Source: CAZPYT01 sp964590955 (GTDB lineage Bacteria > Patescibacteriota > WWE3 > UBA101185 > UBA10185). From it: DNA of 38,951 bases. Positions 1-8,769 of this stretch are shown here, piece by piece (the first letter of the stretch is position 1; every line of letters starts with the position of its first letter). The stretch is from contig CAZPYT010000008.1 in the NCBI GenBank assembly GCA_964590955.1, positions 1 through 38,951 of the forward strand, given 5' to 3'. The notes below the pieces were generated by a model that made no database searches, had not been told where the DNA came from, and saw only the letters and a list, made by a program, of their open reading frames with translations. Made by a program: the position numbers and the translations under genes.

Positions 1-51
1 AGCTTGAATTGGCTTAGGAAACCGGTTGCGTAAGCTACCGGTAGTTCATTT

Positions 52-1500
52 TTATTTGTCCGGTATTTTGTATATTTTAGTCAAAGTTTCTCCCTCTTTT
101 TTATAATCCATTATTTTATATTTACTTTTTGCCTGAGCATAAGAAACCCCGTCTCGGGTACTTATAAAAGGTCTTTTTACAACAACTATATAGTAGCAAC
201 CGCTTGTTTTTCCTGCTTTAATATCCATATATATTTGTGATATTTCTTTACCCTCATTAGATAGATACCCGCACTCAGGCCCATCTTTTAATACAAATTC
301 GTTAATCTCTTTCCAATTTCTAAAATGAGGAAATCCAAAAGTTAACACTTCTTTTTCATAATAAGCCACAGTTGCTTTATTAAAAACTAATTTTGAATCC
401 CACGGATATTCTTTTTTATGATCCACAAATATAACGAAACTTTGGTAATAAAACGCTGCGATAGCACCTGTAAATAAAAATAATAATAAGGATGTCAAAA
501 TTTTGATTTTTCTATTATAAAGTTCTGCAAAGACCAACGCGCTTAAGAAATATATCGGAATAAGATAATTATAAATATGGGTTCCGGGCTTAGTCATAAA
601 GTAGCGAATAGTTAAAAAATTTACAATGAACCAAATAATATATATCCAGCTTTTTTTAATAAATAAGATTGATACCGAAATAACAACTAGGTACGCAGCT
701 AAAGTATAGAAAGGATTATACAGTTCAAAAATGAATCTATGCCTTTCCAGCGAATAGTCACTGAATCCTACTCTTCGCGAAAAGTATTCCGTGCTATCTG
801 AACTCGCAAAATGGTGTTTGACGTAAGGGATCATAAACGGCAATAACAGTGCGGCACTAAATATTAAATTTCCAAACAAAACGGTTACTTTATATTTGCT
901 TGATAAATCTTTTCGAAATAAAAATTTTACGAATATAAAAACAGCCGGTATGAAATAAAAAATTGCATCCCAGTGAGAATAAAGGGATAAGCAGTAAAAA
1001 AAAGTTCCAATAAATGAATTTCTTATTATATTTTTGTCATCGTCTAAAATTTTAAGATAAAAATTAATTGCCAAGAATGAAAAAAACATATTCAAATTTT
1101 GATATTGTGCAATTCTTGAAAATCCAACGGTAAAGCCGTTAACCGCAAACAGCCCTGCACCAAAAAAAGCAGCCAGTTTATTTTTAGTAAGACTCTCCAT
1201 TAAAAGATAAAGTACAAGAACAGCTGATATATTAATTATTGAAAATGGTAATCGTTGGGCAAATTCATTTCTAAAATCTTTTGTAATTGAGTATGGAATA
1301 TGAGACACAAAAAACTGAATTGGCCCTTTACGTTGCTCAAGAAAAAAGTCATACAAATTTTCCTGTTTAACATTTCTTATAAACGCTTTTTTCTCGTCAT
1401 CCTGGAATTCAGAGTAACCCAAATGAATCAATCTTAGAGGGGAAAACATTAATACTATCAGGATAGCTACGAAAATATTTGACTTTAAAAAACCTGACAT
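52..1500 (-). CDS. PMT/ArnT-like membrane glycosyltransferase (GT-C fold)
   Basis: A 482 aa polytopic membrane protein. A first hydrophobic segment (about residues 8-22) leads into a short loop with an acidic cluster at D34-D35-E36, the position where GT-C enzymes (PMT, ArnT) keep their catalytic acid. About nine further hydrophobic segments follow, then a soluble C-terminal part from about residue 360. It is clearly paralogous to the protein at 5906-7396: both share the LGYS-x-F-x-Q/D-D-E opening, a YPW motif and a GFP(H/Y)xRxWK motif in the C-terminal part. By family it should move a sugar from a polyprenyl-phosphate donor to an acceptor outside the membrane; donor and acceptor cannot be read from sequence. 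The ATG lies six bases after a TAAAAT box and has no Shine-Dalgarno sequence, so its mRNA is probably leaderless. It is divergent from the gene at 1545. Confidence 0.75.
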   Translation of the reverse strand: MSGFLKSNIFVAILIVLMFSPLRLIHLGYSEFQDDEKKAFIRNVKQENLYDFFLEQRKGPIQFFVSHIPYSITKDFRNEFAQRLPFSIINISAVLVLYLLMESLTKNKLAAFFGAGLFAVNGFTVGFSRIAQYQNLNMFFSFLAINFYLKILDDDKNIIRNSFIGTFFYCLSLYSHWDAIFYFIPAVFIFVKFLFRKDLSSKYKVTVLFGNLIFSAALLLPFMIPYVKHHFASSDSTEYFSRRVGFSDYSLERHRFIFELYNPFYTLAAYLVVISVSILFIKKSWIYIIWFIVNFLTIRYFMTKPGTHIYNYLIPIYFLSALVFAELYNRKIKILTSLLLFLFTGAIAAFYYQSFVIFVDHKKEYPWDSKLVFNKATVAYYEKEVLTFGFPHFRNWKEINEFVLKDGPECGYLSNEGKEISQIYMDIKAGKTSGCYYIVVVKRPFISTRDGVSYAQAKSKYKIMDYKKEGETLTKIYKIPDK

Positions 1501-1506
1501 ACAGAA

Positions 1507-1538
1507 ATTTTATATTATCCTACTATTTTATGTAAAAT
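1507..1538. promoter_or_regulatory. divergent pair of leaderless -10 boxes
   Basis: TAAAAT occurs on the minus strand at 1512-1507 and on the plus strand at 1533-1538. Each ends exactly six bases before an ATG (1500 minus, 1545 plus). Only 44 bases separate the two starts and neither has a Shine-Dalgarno sequence, so transcription probably begins at or next to both start codons. Confidence 0.55.
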
Positions 1539-1544
1539 TAGTGT

Positions 1545-1985
1545 ATGCAAAATCACATAATTAAATTTTTAAAACCAATAATTTTTGTTATATTTTTGTT
1601 TTTAGTATGGAGAATATTTCCACAAATAATTAAAGGATCTATAGATGATGTGGGCAATGCAATTCATAGAGCCCGATGCACTGTGGAAATAACGCAAGAT
1701 GATCTTGGGTTTGAGCTTAACGTAAATGGCAATTCTTTAACTTCTACATTCGTTGTCAGTACCGGAGGCGGTTTATACGACTCACAAAGGGTAACAAAAA
1801 ATGGAAATACCTATAAAATATTGCTGCACGATATAGATAATATGGCTTTTAAAAGTTTGCTAAAAGAAAAAAGAATTTGCACAATTTCCAACATAAAACC
1901 CGGTAACTACAAACTGGAAGTAATCGACGATAACGGATTTAGCCAGCTTGGGATTATTTATGAAGTCGATTTTGTCATAGAATAA
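1545..1985 (+). CDS. small secreted or membrane-anchored protein, function unknown
   Basis: A 146 aa protein with one N-terminal hydrophobic segment (about residues 9-26), which would be a signal anchor, followed by a polar domain of about 110 residues. That domain alternates short hydrophobic and polar stretches and contains several glycines and two cysteines, one near residue 45 (RCTVE) and one near 112 (ICTIS). This suggests an extracytoplasmic beta-rich fold that could hold a disulfide. I do not recognise the family. The start follows a TAAAAT box by six bases and lacks a Shine-Dalgarno sequence. It is divergent from the PMT-like gene and followed by the MgtC-like gene, which has its own -10 box. 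Confidence 0.6.
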   Translation: MQNHIIKFLKPIIFVIFLFLVWRIFPQIIKGSIDDVGNAIHRARCTVEITQDDLGFELNVNGNSLTSTFVVSTGGGLYDSQRVTKNGNTYKILLHDIDNMAFKSLLKEKRICTISNIKPGNYKLEVIDDNGFSQLGIIYEVDFVIE

Positions 1986-2055
1986 ACTTTTTTTAACAGT
2001 CTTCGGTCACAGTAAAACTAGAAATTAATAGCTATAACAAAAGCCACTAATATCG

Positions 2056-2061
2056 TATAAT
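2056..2061 (+). promoter_or_regulatory. TATAAT box six bases before the MgtC-like start
   Basis: A perfect TATAAT ends six bases before the ATG at 2068, with no Shine-Dalgarno sequence between them. This is the same spacing seen at eight other starts in the window and fits leaderless transcription. Confidence 0.6.
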
Positions 2062-2067
2062 CCTATT

Positions 2068-2517
2068 ATGCTTTCAAATTATTTTGGTTCTCTTGAAGTA
2101 AAACTATTACTTTCTTTGCTTTTATCTCTTTTATCAGGGTTCGCCATCGGGGCTGAAAGAGAATCAAGACATAAGGATGCAGGAATTAGCACGCACACAT
2201 TTGTTATCGCAGGATCAATGATATTCTCATTCATATCCGGTATGGTAGATCCAGAATCAACATCAAGAATAGCCTCGCAAATTGTTACCGGTATAGGATT
2301 TTTGGGAGCAGGCTTGATCTTGAAAGAGGGTACAAACGTAAGAAATCTTACAACTGCAGCAAGTTTATGGTATGCAGGAGCGATAGGAATGGCTTACGGA
2401 TTCGGCTATTATGCAATTGGCTTGTTGGCTACATTTGCTGCTATTATAATTGTAAAAGTTCCCCACCTTAATGCGTCGTCACCGGAAGCGGTGCAACATA
2501 ATAAAAAAGATAACTAA
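2068..2517 (+). CDS. MgtC/SapB family membrane protein
   Basis: A 149 aa protein with four or five hydrophobic segments. It carries the hallmarks of the MgtC/SapB family: an acidic-basic motif after the first helix (G28-A-E30-R31-E32), the TGIGFLGAGLI helix and the NLTTAASLW(Y)AGAIG segment. Only the membrane domain is present; the C-terminal ACT-like domain of longer MgtC proteins is missing, as in short SapB-type members. In pathogens MgtC supports growth at low magnesium and modulates the F-type ATPase. In this organism a role in envelope or ion homeostasis is only inferred. The PHP-domain gene starts 16 bases after the stop, so the two are probably co-transcribed. Confidence 0.85.
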   Translation: MLSNYFGSLEVKLLLSLLLSLLSGFAIGAERESRHKDAGISTHTFVIAGSMIFSFISGMVDPESTSRIASQIVTGIGFLGAGLILKEGTNVRNLTTAASLWYAGAIGMAYGFGYYAIGLLATFAAIIIVKVPHLNASSPEAVQHNKKDN

Positions 2518-2533
2518 TGATTAATTGATTAAA

Positions 2534-3415
2534 ATGAAAAATTTTCAAACTTTACACGCGCATACAATTAACTCTGACGGATTGTTAACACATACACAAG
2601 TGCTAAATAAATGCGCTCAACTTGAAATATCAACAGTAGCATTTACCGACCATGATGCCCTTCTAAATGAAAAATTATTGAACCATACCAAACTTGCTCT
2701 TGAGGCGCGAATTACAAGAATGCAGTCAATTGTAAAAAACCTTAAGGGAATAGGATTTGATATTTCCGAGAAAGATTGCTTGAAGGCATCTGATGGAGAA
2801 TCAGTGGCTAGACCACATATTGTGAAAGCGCTACTGGCTAAAGAAGGCAATATCAAAAATATTGATAAAATTAGATTAAAAATGGCGGCAGATGCTGAAA
2901 AGAACCTAGAAATAAGAAAAAAATACGACAGCATGATGGAACAAGGAAGTAATCAATTTCCATATGTATTATTTTTATCTGAAGATTCCTACCTAAAAAA
3001 TATTTATGTAGACTACCAATACTTTATAGATATGGATTCAAGCGTGAAATTGATCAGAGACGCAGGAGGCGTAGCTTTACTAGCTCATTATTTCACAGTG
3101 GCACACAAAATAGACGAGATAATGCTTGAAAAATTCTTTGCCGAAAATAGACTGGATGGAGCTGAAACAGTATTCGGGTTATTTGGACTTAATACAAAAT
3201 CAGTTATTGAAGAAAAAATTACAGAATCAAGAAAAATTGCCAAAAAATTGGTTGCTAAGTATGCGCGTATAGCTTCAGGTGGAGCAGATGCACACAAGAA
3301 CGAGGATTTTGAGATGTTTTCTAAGTCAGGCGAATACGGAAACGAAACAGTCGGAATGGCAGAAAACATTGTAAATACAGGTTTAGTAGATAAAACGTGG
3401 AGTAATTTACAGTAG
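2534..3415 (+). CDS. PHP-domain metal-dependent phosphoesterase
   Basis: About 293 aa. It begins with the PHP signature H8-x-H10 followed by NSDG, then TDHD at residues 38-41, a later LLAHYF histidine and a C-terminal GGADAH motif. These are the expected metal ligands of the polymerase-and-histidinol-phosphatase superfamily. The region between the second and third metal motifs is helical and charged, as in PHP phosphoesterases related to the 3',5'-nucleotide bisphosphate phosphatase group. The substrate is unknown. I prefer the ATG at 2534 over an upstream in-frame TTG at 2525, because the protein then begins directly with the first strand leading to HAHT. It lies in a probable operon with the MgtC-like gene. 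Confidence 0.8.
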   Translation: MKNFQTLHAHTINSDGLLTHTQVLNKCAQLEISTVAFTDHDALLNEKLLNHTKLALEARITRMQSIVKNLKGIGFDISEKDCLKASDGESVARPHIVKALLAKEGNIKNIDKIRLKMAADAEKNLEIRKKYDSMMEQGSNQFPYVLFLSEDSYLKNIYVDYQYFIDMDSSVKLIRDAGGVALLAHYFTVAHKIDEIMLEKFFAENRLDGAETVFGLFGLNTKSVIEEKITESRKIAKKLVAKYARIASGGADAHKNEDFEMFSKSGEYGNETVGMAENIVNTGLVDKTWSNLQ

Positions 3416-3447
3416 TAAAAAGGTTTTAAATTGCTTTTTGCCATTTA

Positions 3448-3476
3448 TTGTTTAGTGATAGCTTTTGTACTATAAT
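3448..3476 (+). promoter_or_regulatory. sigma70-like promoter of the 3519 gene
   Basis: TTGTTT at 3448-3453, a 17-base spacer and a perfect TATAAT at 3471-3476. The predicted start gives a leader of about 36 bases that contains the GGAGG ribosome site of the gene at 3519. Confidence 0.5.
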
Positions 3477-3518
3477 ATTGTCAGTTGACCAATCATAATA
3501 TGAGATTTGGAGGTTTCT

Positions 3519-4037
3519 ATGAGTTTTCACACGACAGCCACTCTTGCCAATTCAATTAAGCAAGGGTATATGAAGAATACGGGGATCATCGGTTATTTGC
3601 TCAAGTTTTTTATTGGGTTCTTAGTGATCGGCATCTTATTGAGCATTACTGCACAGGCTCTTATTCCAGGATTGAGGTATGAATACATCCCCTGGAAATC
3701 CGGAGCTGCTCAAGTTGATGTCAGAAACCCGGAGACAATGATAACACCTGAGGCAAATAAAGAATATGCGAGGGTTATCGCCATAACACAGGGCAGCTAC
3801 GGTATTACTGAGGATGACTACAAAATAACTTTGGTAAGCGTTGACCTAGATAACAACCTTGCGTACATACAAGTTTCTGATCCATACGGACACACCTCGA
3901 AACCAATGAAACGCGAAATCAACGAAGAACTCGAAATTGGCAAAACGTCGAAGTACATCATCCGGAGATACACGAATGTCACAAAGGATCCCGTCGACGA
4001 CGAGATTGTTGTGGAATTGTTCACAAACAAAAAATAA
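3519..4037 (+). CDS. small membrane-anchored protein, function unknown
   Basis: A 172 aa protein with a single strong membrane segment at about residues 23-45 and a C-terminal domain of about 125 residues that looks extracytoplasmic and beta-rich. No cysteines and no recognised motif. The start is set by TTTGGAGG six bases upstream of the ATG at 3519; an in-frame TTG at 3507 lies inside that ribosome site and is not used. It has its own promoter and ends in a strong hairpin, so it is monocistronic. The strong ribosome site and balanced codon choice differ from the AT-biased, Shine-Dalgarno-less neighbours. Confidence 0.65.
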   Translation: MSFHTTATLANSIKQGYMKNTGIIGYLLKFFIGFLVIGILLSITAQALIPGLRYEYIPWKSGAAQVDVRNPETMITPEANKEYARVIAITQGSYGITEDDYKITLVSVDLDNNLAYIQVSDPYGHTSKPMKREINEELEIGKTSKYIIRRYTNVTKDPVDDEIVVELFTNKK

Positions 4038-4040
4038 TAG

Positions 4041-4080
4041 ACAGCCTCCTTTTTTTTACACAAAAAAGGAGGCTGTTCCC
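4041..4080 (+). terminator. strong intrinsic hairpin after the 3519 gene
   Basis: ACAGCCTCC plus a T run pairs perfectly with an A run plus GGAGGCTGT (stem about 15 bp, loop around ACAC at 4058-4061). It starts three bases after the stop codon. Only a weak T-rich tail (TCCCTTTT) follows. Confidence 0.7.
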
Positions 4081-4185
4081 TTTTAGGAAACTGTCAAATC
4101 TGCAGTACATAAAAAAAGAATATAGTTCCCCTAAATCATTGCAAGTCAATTTCCAACAACAGCTGTCCAAAAACTCAGCATAATG

Positions 4186-4191
4186 TAAAAT
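4186..4191 (+). promoter_or_regulatory. TAAAAT box six bases before the Kef-like start
   Basis: TAAAAT ends six bases before the ATG at 4198. The intervening TAAAAA carries no ribosome site, which fits a leaderless mRNA. Confidence 0.55.
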
Positions 4192-4197
4192 TAAAAA

Positions 4198-5901
4198 ATG
4201 GAGCAATTTACAGAATTGAGCTTAATTCTAATCGTTACACTCGTAGTATCGTCTTTTATGAGATTTCTCAAACAACCTTTATTGATCGGCTATGTTATCA
4301 CAGGTCTTTTAGTCGGCCCATACGGTCTAAATATTTTACACTCAGTTGAGATGGTAGAGCTTTTCTCTGATTTAGGTATAACAGCACTTCTATTCATAGT
4401 TGGTCTGGGACTAAGCCCAAAGGTACTTAAAGAGTTGGGGTTAATATCATCAATAACAGGTACGGGTCAGGTTATTTTTACTTCTTTATTTGGATATTTA
4501 ATAGCTCTGGTGCTTGGTTTCAGCACTATAGAAAGTTTGTACGTAGCGATTGCATTAACATTCAGCAGTACTATTATCATTCTAAAACTACTTTCTGATA
4601 AAGGAGATACTCAAAAACTATATGGTAAAATTTCAATCGGATTTTTACTTGTACAAGATCTAATTGCAACAGTAATTTTAATTGGTATCACAGGTTTCAC
4701 TGCTCTTGAAGGAAATTCTCTTACTGTAATTGCATCAACATTATCATTGATGATGATTAAAGGTTTACTACTTTTGCTATTTTTATTCTTTTTGGCAACT
4801 AAAGTATTAAGTCGTTTTGAAAACTTTATTGCCAAATCACAGGAATACCTTTTTATTTCATCAGTAGCGTGGGGTATGGCAGTAGCCATGATTTACAGCA
4901 AATTAGGGCTGTCTATCGAAATTGGCGCACTTGTTGCGGGCGTTACTCTTGCAATGACTCCTTATGCGCATGAAATAGCATCTAAATTAAAGCCATTACG
5001 CGATTTTTTTATAACGCTGTTTTTTATTCTTCTTGGTTATCAAATGGTTTTTGATAATTGGCAATCATTGATCACTCCTACTGCAATCTTTTCATTATTT
5101 GTTCTTATAGGGAATCCGATTATTGTCTTGATGCTTATGAATCTTCTCGGATATACAAAAAAAACAGGTTTTATGGCCGGTTTAACAGTTGCACAAATTA
5201 GTGAATTTTCGTTGATTTTAATTAAACTTGGATTTGATGTCGGTCATCTTTCAAAGGATATTTTATCGATGGTTACTATGGTAGGTATATTCACAATCGC
5301 CGGCTCTACATATTTGATAATTTATGCCGAAAAAGTATTTGAGAAACTTGAAAAATTCTTGTCTATTTTTGAACTAAGAAAAAATATAAAAATTAAACAT
5401 AGAGAACCAAAAGAATATGAAGCAATAATTTTTGGTTATAGAAGGGCAGGACCAGAATTTGCACACGCATTTAAAAATTCGAAAACAAAATTTCTAGTGA
5501 TCGATTTTAATCCGGATACAATACATAAATTGGAGAAAGCAAAAATTGACTGTGAATACGGAGATGCATCAGATCTAGAATTTTTACAAGAATTGCCATT
5601 AAGAGAAACTAAGATAATAATTTCCACAATACCTGAATACGAAACAAATATTCTTATAACACAAGCAATAAGAAGAACAGGAAGCGACGCACTAATTATT
5701 ATCATTACAGATACTATGGAACACGCCATGAAGTTATATGACTCGGGCGCAACTAATGTGATTTTATCTTACTATCTCGGTGCTAATCATGCAGCGCAAA
5801 TGATACAAAAGAATGGATTTGACCACAATAAGTACGAAAAAATTAAAAAGGAGCATGTAGAATATCTAAACAGTATAAAAGACTTTGCATTTCAAAGTTA
5901 G
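4198..5901 (+). CDS. Kef-type cation:proton antiporter (CPA2) with RCK domain
   Basis: A 567 aa protein. Residues 1 to about 385 form roughly 12 membrane segments of the Na_H_exchanger (CPA2) type, with VGLGLSPKVLKELG in the fourth to fifth helix region, the TFSSTIIILKLLSDKG helix and FLLVQDL. Residues from about 405 form a TrkA-N/RCK nucleotide-binding domain (IIFGYRRAGPEFA, then a strand ending in VIDFNPD, then YGDAS). Family members exchange K+ or Na+ for protons across the inner membrane, gated by the RCK domain. The usual GxGxxG loop is changed here to GYRRAG, so binding of NAD(H) may differ. There is no C-terminal TrkA-C domain. The next gene starts five bases after the stop and is probably co-transcribed. 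Confidence 0.85.
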   Translation: MEQFTELSLILIVTLVVSSFMRFLKQPLLIGYVITGLLVGPYGLNILHSVEMVELFSDLGITALLFIVGLGLSPKVLKELGLISSITGTGQVIFTSLFGYLIALVLGFSTIESLYVAIALTFSSTIIILKLLSDKGDTQKLYGKISIGFLLVQDLIATVILIGITGFTALEGNSLTVIASTLSLMMIKGLLLLLFLFFLATKVLSRFENFIAKSQEYLFISSVAWGMAVAMIYSKLGLSIEIGALVAGVTLAMTPYAHEIASKLKPLRDFFITLFFILLGYQMVFDNWQSLITPTAIFSLFVLIGNPIIVLMLMNLLGYTKKTGFMAGLTVAQISEFSLILIKLGFDVGHLSKDILSMVTMVGIFTIAGSTYLIIYAEKVFEKLEKFLSIFELRKNIKIKHREPKEYEAIIFGYRRAGPEFAHAFKNSKTKFLVIDFNPDTIHKLEKAKIDCEYGDASDLEFLQELPLRETKIIISTIPEYETNILITQAIRRTGSDALIIIITDTMEHAMKLYDSGATNVILSYYLGANHAAQMIQKNGFDHNKYEKIKKEHVEYLNSIKDFAFQS

Positions 5902-5905
5902 AGCA

Positions 5906-7396
5906 ATGCTTAAAGTAATAAAAAATAATAGTGCGTTTATTGCAATATTAGTTATCGGCGCTTTTTTCAGATTATCAAAATTGGGATATTCAAACTTTTT
6001 ACAAGATGAAGTTGGTGCGCAAAATTTTTTATTCGATCATCAGAGTTTTTTAAATTTTTTACTTTCTCGATCTATTGGTCCGGGCGAATTTATTATCTCT
6101 AAAATATTCAACTTTTTTTTCTTTGATTATCATCCTGAATTCTATGTGAGACTGCCATTTGCTATAGCAGGAATTCTAATTGTTATTTCTACGTATTCAA
6201 TATCTTTAAAACTCTTTGATAAACAAACAGCGCTCGTAACATCAGGTTTATTTTCTTTATCAGGGCTTTTTATAGCTTTTTCAAGAATAGTACAATACCA
6301 ATCATTTTTAATATTATTCGTTTTGTGGTCCTTTTATTTTGTTATAAAAAATAAACCAATAACTGCAGGCATAATTACCGGCGTTGCGTTGCTCCTTCAC
6401 TATGACACACTCAGTTTCTTAATTCCTGCGTTGTTGTATTATGTTGCTCTTAAAGATTATAAAAATTTATTTAGATTTTTACTGCCGACACTGGCAATCT
6501 CAGCGCTATTTTACCTACCGTATGTTCTTCAAAACTACATCGATAATACACTCAACTACATTTTGTTCGATAGGATATCTTCAAACTTTAGATATGATTC
6601 GGTCTACCACTCTGTAAGGTTATTAAATATTTTTCACCCAATTGAATTTCTATTCGTTTTATTTATTTACTTCATTTCAGCACAAATAAAATATTTTAAG
6701 AATAGATTTATCCTTGCACTTTTTATTGCTGCCTATGTTTTTGTTATAGTTAGAGGAATATTTATTGAAGATCAGCTGCAATTTTTAAAGTATGTTAATA
6801 CGCTGCTTTTTGTTTTTCTACTCTATAAACTTTTTTCAAATTACAAAAATACAAATAAACCTGACTATTTCTTAATTCTATGGTTAAGCTTTTCTGTTAT
6901 GACATACTTGGTCTTTTTTTCCAAACCATTAACTCATATATATACTATTTTAATACCGGCTTTTATTATTATAGGAAAAAGCAAACAAAACTTTTTTGTA
7001 GTTTCTGTTGTGGTATTAAGTTTATGCTCTTTTAATTACAATGCATTTGTAGAAACAGACACAAAATACCCGTGGCAAAATGAAAAATATATTTTTGGAA
7101 ATATGAAAACAGAATATACTGAAAAAATATCCGAATCTTTGGGAATAGGATTCGGTTTTCCTTACAACAGAGATTGGAAAAATATTAAAAAGTCAACATC
7201 AGGCTTCAATTCTTATGATACAAATGAGCGATATCGAATTACTAAATACTATCTACAGCACCTAAAGTATATACAAGACAAACCTGAAATATATATACAT
7301 ATTTTTTACCCGTATAGCCTCGAAAACGCAGAAAAATACTCGGGAGAGATTTTGGAAGAAACCGAGAATTATAAAATAATCAAGGTTGCTAAGTAA
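5906..7396 (+). CDS. PMT/ArnT-like membrane glycosyltransferase, paralogue of 52-1500
   Basis: About 496 aa from the ATG at 5906; an in-frame TTG at 5885 overlaps the previous gene and is less likely. The layout matches the protein at 52-1500: an N-terminal membrane helix, a first loop with the acidic pair D34-E35, about ten membrane segments (FSRIVQYQ and HYDT motifs between them) and a soluble C-terminal region with YPW and a GFGFPYNRDWK-like motif. It is predicted to use a polyprenyl-phosphate sugar donor on the outer face of the membrane. It follows the Kef-like gene by four bases and overlaps the 3' end of murA by eight bases in tail-to-tail orientation. Confidence 0.75.
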   Translation: MLKVIKNNSAFIAILVIGAFFRLSKLGYSNFLQDEVGAQNFLFDHQSFLNFLLSRSIGPGEFIISKIFNFFFFDYHPEFYVRLPFAIAGILIVISTYSISLKLFDKQTALVTSGLFSLSGLFIAFSRIVQYQSFLILFVLWSFYFVIKNKPITAGIITGVALLLHYDTLSFLIPALLYYVALKDYKNLFRFLLPTLAISALFYLPYVLQNYIDNTLNYILFDRISSNFRYDSVYHSVRLLNIFHPIEFLFVLFIYFISAQIKYFKNRFILALFIAAYVFVIVRGIFIEDQLQFLKYVNTLLFVFLLYKLFSNYKNTNKPDYFLILWLSFSVMTYLVFFSKPLTHIYTILIPAFIIIGKSKQNFFVVSVVVLSLCSFNYNAFVETDTKYPWQNEKYIFGNMKTEYTEKISESLGIGFGFPYNRDWKNIKKSTSGFNSYDTNERYRITKYYLQHLKYIQDKPEIYIHIFYPYSLENAEKYSGEILEETENYKIIKVAK

Positions 7397-8702
7397 CAAT
7401 TTCTATATCAGCACCGAGTTCTTTATATATTTCAACAATATTGGGATAGCGTCTTTTCAAAATATGCGTACCCTCAATGATTATTTCAACCGGATCTGCT
7501 AACGCAGCCAAAAATATCGCCTTACAAGCTTGAATTATAGAAGGTGAAACAACTCGAGATTTTTTAAAGTCAGCAGGGCCTGTGACAATAACACGTTGAG
7601 GGTCTGCCACAAAAATATTTGCACCCATCGCATTTAATTGATGAACAAAATCCAATCCTGTTTCATACATCCAATTTTGAATTAATATTCTTCCTTTAGC
7701 TTTAGATGCCAAGGTAAGCATAACCGGTAACACATCGACAGGAAACCCCGGCCATGGCCTTGGTGCGAGTTTTGGTAAATTTTCTCCCGCTAAGGGAAAC
7801 CCTGAGTTTTTTGGATCGATAAAAAGCTCAGTAGAGCCATCTACCTTTATGTCTTTTCCCTCATGAGTGATGCCAATGTTAAATTTTTCAAAGCACTGAA
7901 TCATACCGCCCACTATGTCGTAATTATTAGAATTTTTTATTGTAATTTTACCCTTTGTGAGCGCAGCTGCAGTAATTAATCCGCCAATATCAACAAAGTC
8001 AGGATCTGGTGTAAATTCAGAACCCACTAATCTTTTATTCCCGGTAATTGTAAGTCTGTTAGATCTAATTCCATTAATTTCAGTACCCATGCTGATTAGC
8101 AATTCTAATAGCTGACTAACATGAGGTTCAGAAGCAGCTTCGGTAATTACAAATCTGGAATCAACCCCTGCAGAATATAAAATAAGATTTTCAGTAGCAG
8201 TAACGCTAGCTTCCATCATCCAAATCTTGTATTCTTTTTTAGGCTTTTTTGGTGCAGTAAAAATCACACAGTCTTCGCTAAAATCTGCTGAAATATCAGC
8301 CTTGGTAAAAGCATCAAGATGCGCAGAAATTGATCTTTTTCCTAAGACGCACCCTCCAGGCAAAGGTATTTCAGCCGTACCAAACCTCGCTAACAAAGGC
8401 CCGGCAAACAAAATTGAGGAGCGTATCGATCCTGCCAAATCCTTGTCCAATATAAATGAGTTAATATTTTTACACGAAATTGAAATGTTACCCTTGAAAT
8501 CACTTTCGATCTTAGCACCTAAACTTTTTAATAACTCCAATATTTTGGTTACATCAGTTGTATTCGGAATATTTTTATAGAGGATTGTCTTTTCAGTTAA
8601 TAAACTGGCAGGCAAAGCAGCCAATATAGCGTTTTTATTGGGAACAGGGGTGACTGTTCCGTAGAGTTTATTTCCTCCTGTAATTTTTAAAGTCTCCGAC
8701 AT
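7389..8702 (-). CDS. murA: UDP-N-acetylglucosamine 1-carboxyvinyltransferase (MurA-like)
   Basis: A 437 aa enolpyruvyl transferase. MurA catalyses the first committed step of peptidoglycan synthesis, adding enolpyruvate from PEP to UDP-GlcNAc. Visible signatures are an N-terminal K-N-A motif (PNKNAIL, the Lys-Asn pair that contacts substrate), the GPLLARFG segment, the catalytic-loop cysteine in LPGGC followed by a GKR motif and H-L, and the FPVD motif at the conserved aspartate. The loop cysteine suggests fosfomycin sensitivity. The N-terminal KNA context and overall length are slightly off the classical enzyme, so a MurA paralogue is possible. I use the ATG at 8702 rather than the TTG at 8708. 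The gene lies downstream of a terminator that ends the lipoprotein gene. Confidence 0.85.
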   Translation of the reverse strand: MSETLKITGGNKLYGTVTPVPNKNAILAALPASLLTEKTILYKNIPNTTDVTKILELLKSLGAKIESDFKGNISISCKNINSFILDKDLAGSIRSSILFAGPLLARFGTAEIPLPGGCVLGKRSISAHLDAFTKADISADFSEDCVIFTAPKKPKKEYKIWMMEASVTATENLILYSAGVDSRFVITEAASEPHVSQLLELLISMGTEINGIRSNRLTITGNKRLVGSEFTPDPDFVDIGGLITAAALTKGKITIKNSNNYDIVGGMIQCFEKFNIGITHEGKDIKVDGSTELFIDPKNSGFPLAGENLPKLAPRPWPGFPVDVLPVMLTLASKAKGRILIQNWMYETGLDFVHQLNAMGANIFVADPQRVIVTGPADFKKSRVVSPSIIQACKAIFLAALADPVEIIIEGTHILKRRYPNIVEIYKELGADIEIVT

Positions 8703-8723
8703 AATCAATACTTTTAGAACGAA

Positions 8724-8762
8724 AAAGGCAAGACTTTGTCACAATGTACTAGTCTTGCCTTT
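8724..8762 (-). terminator. intrinsic terminator of the lipoprotein gene at 8770
   Basis: A perfect 12 bp stem (AAAGGCAAGACT with AGTCTTGCCTTT, arms at 8724-8735 and 8751-8762) is followed on the minus strand by TTTTTCGTT. It separates the lipoprotein gene from murA. Confidence 0.75.
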
Positions 8763-8769
8763 AGGCATA

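Noticed and set aside
16..40. Two ACCGGT blocks near the window start, considered as a terminator for the 52-1500 gene
   Set aside because: ACCGGT is itself a palindrome and the flanks do not extend the stem; no T tract follows.
3507..3518. Upstream TTG start for the 3519 gene
   Set aside because: It would consume the GGAGG ribosome site. The same reasoning removes non-ATG starts at 2525, 5885, 8708, 12675, 24061, 28816 and 37414.
4198..5901. A possible potassium channel instead of an antiporter
   Set aside because: The number of helices and the CPA2 motifs fit the exchanger family; no TVGYG-type pore filter is present.
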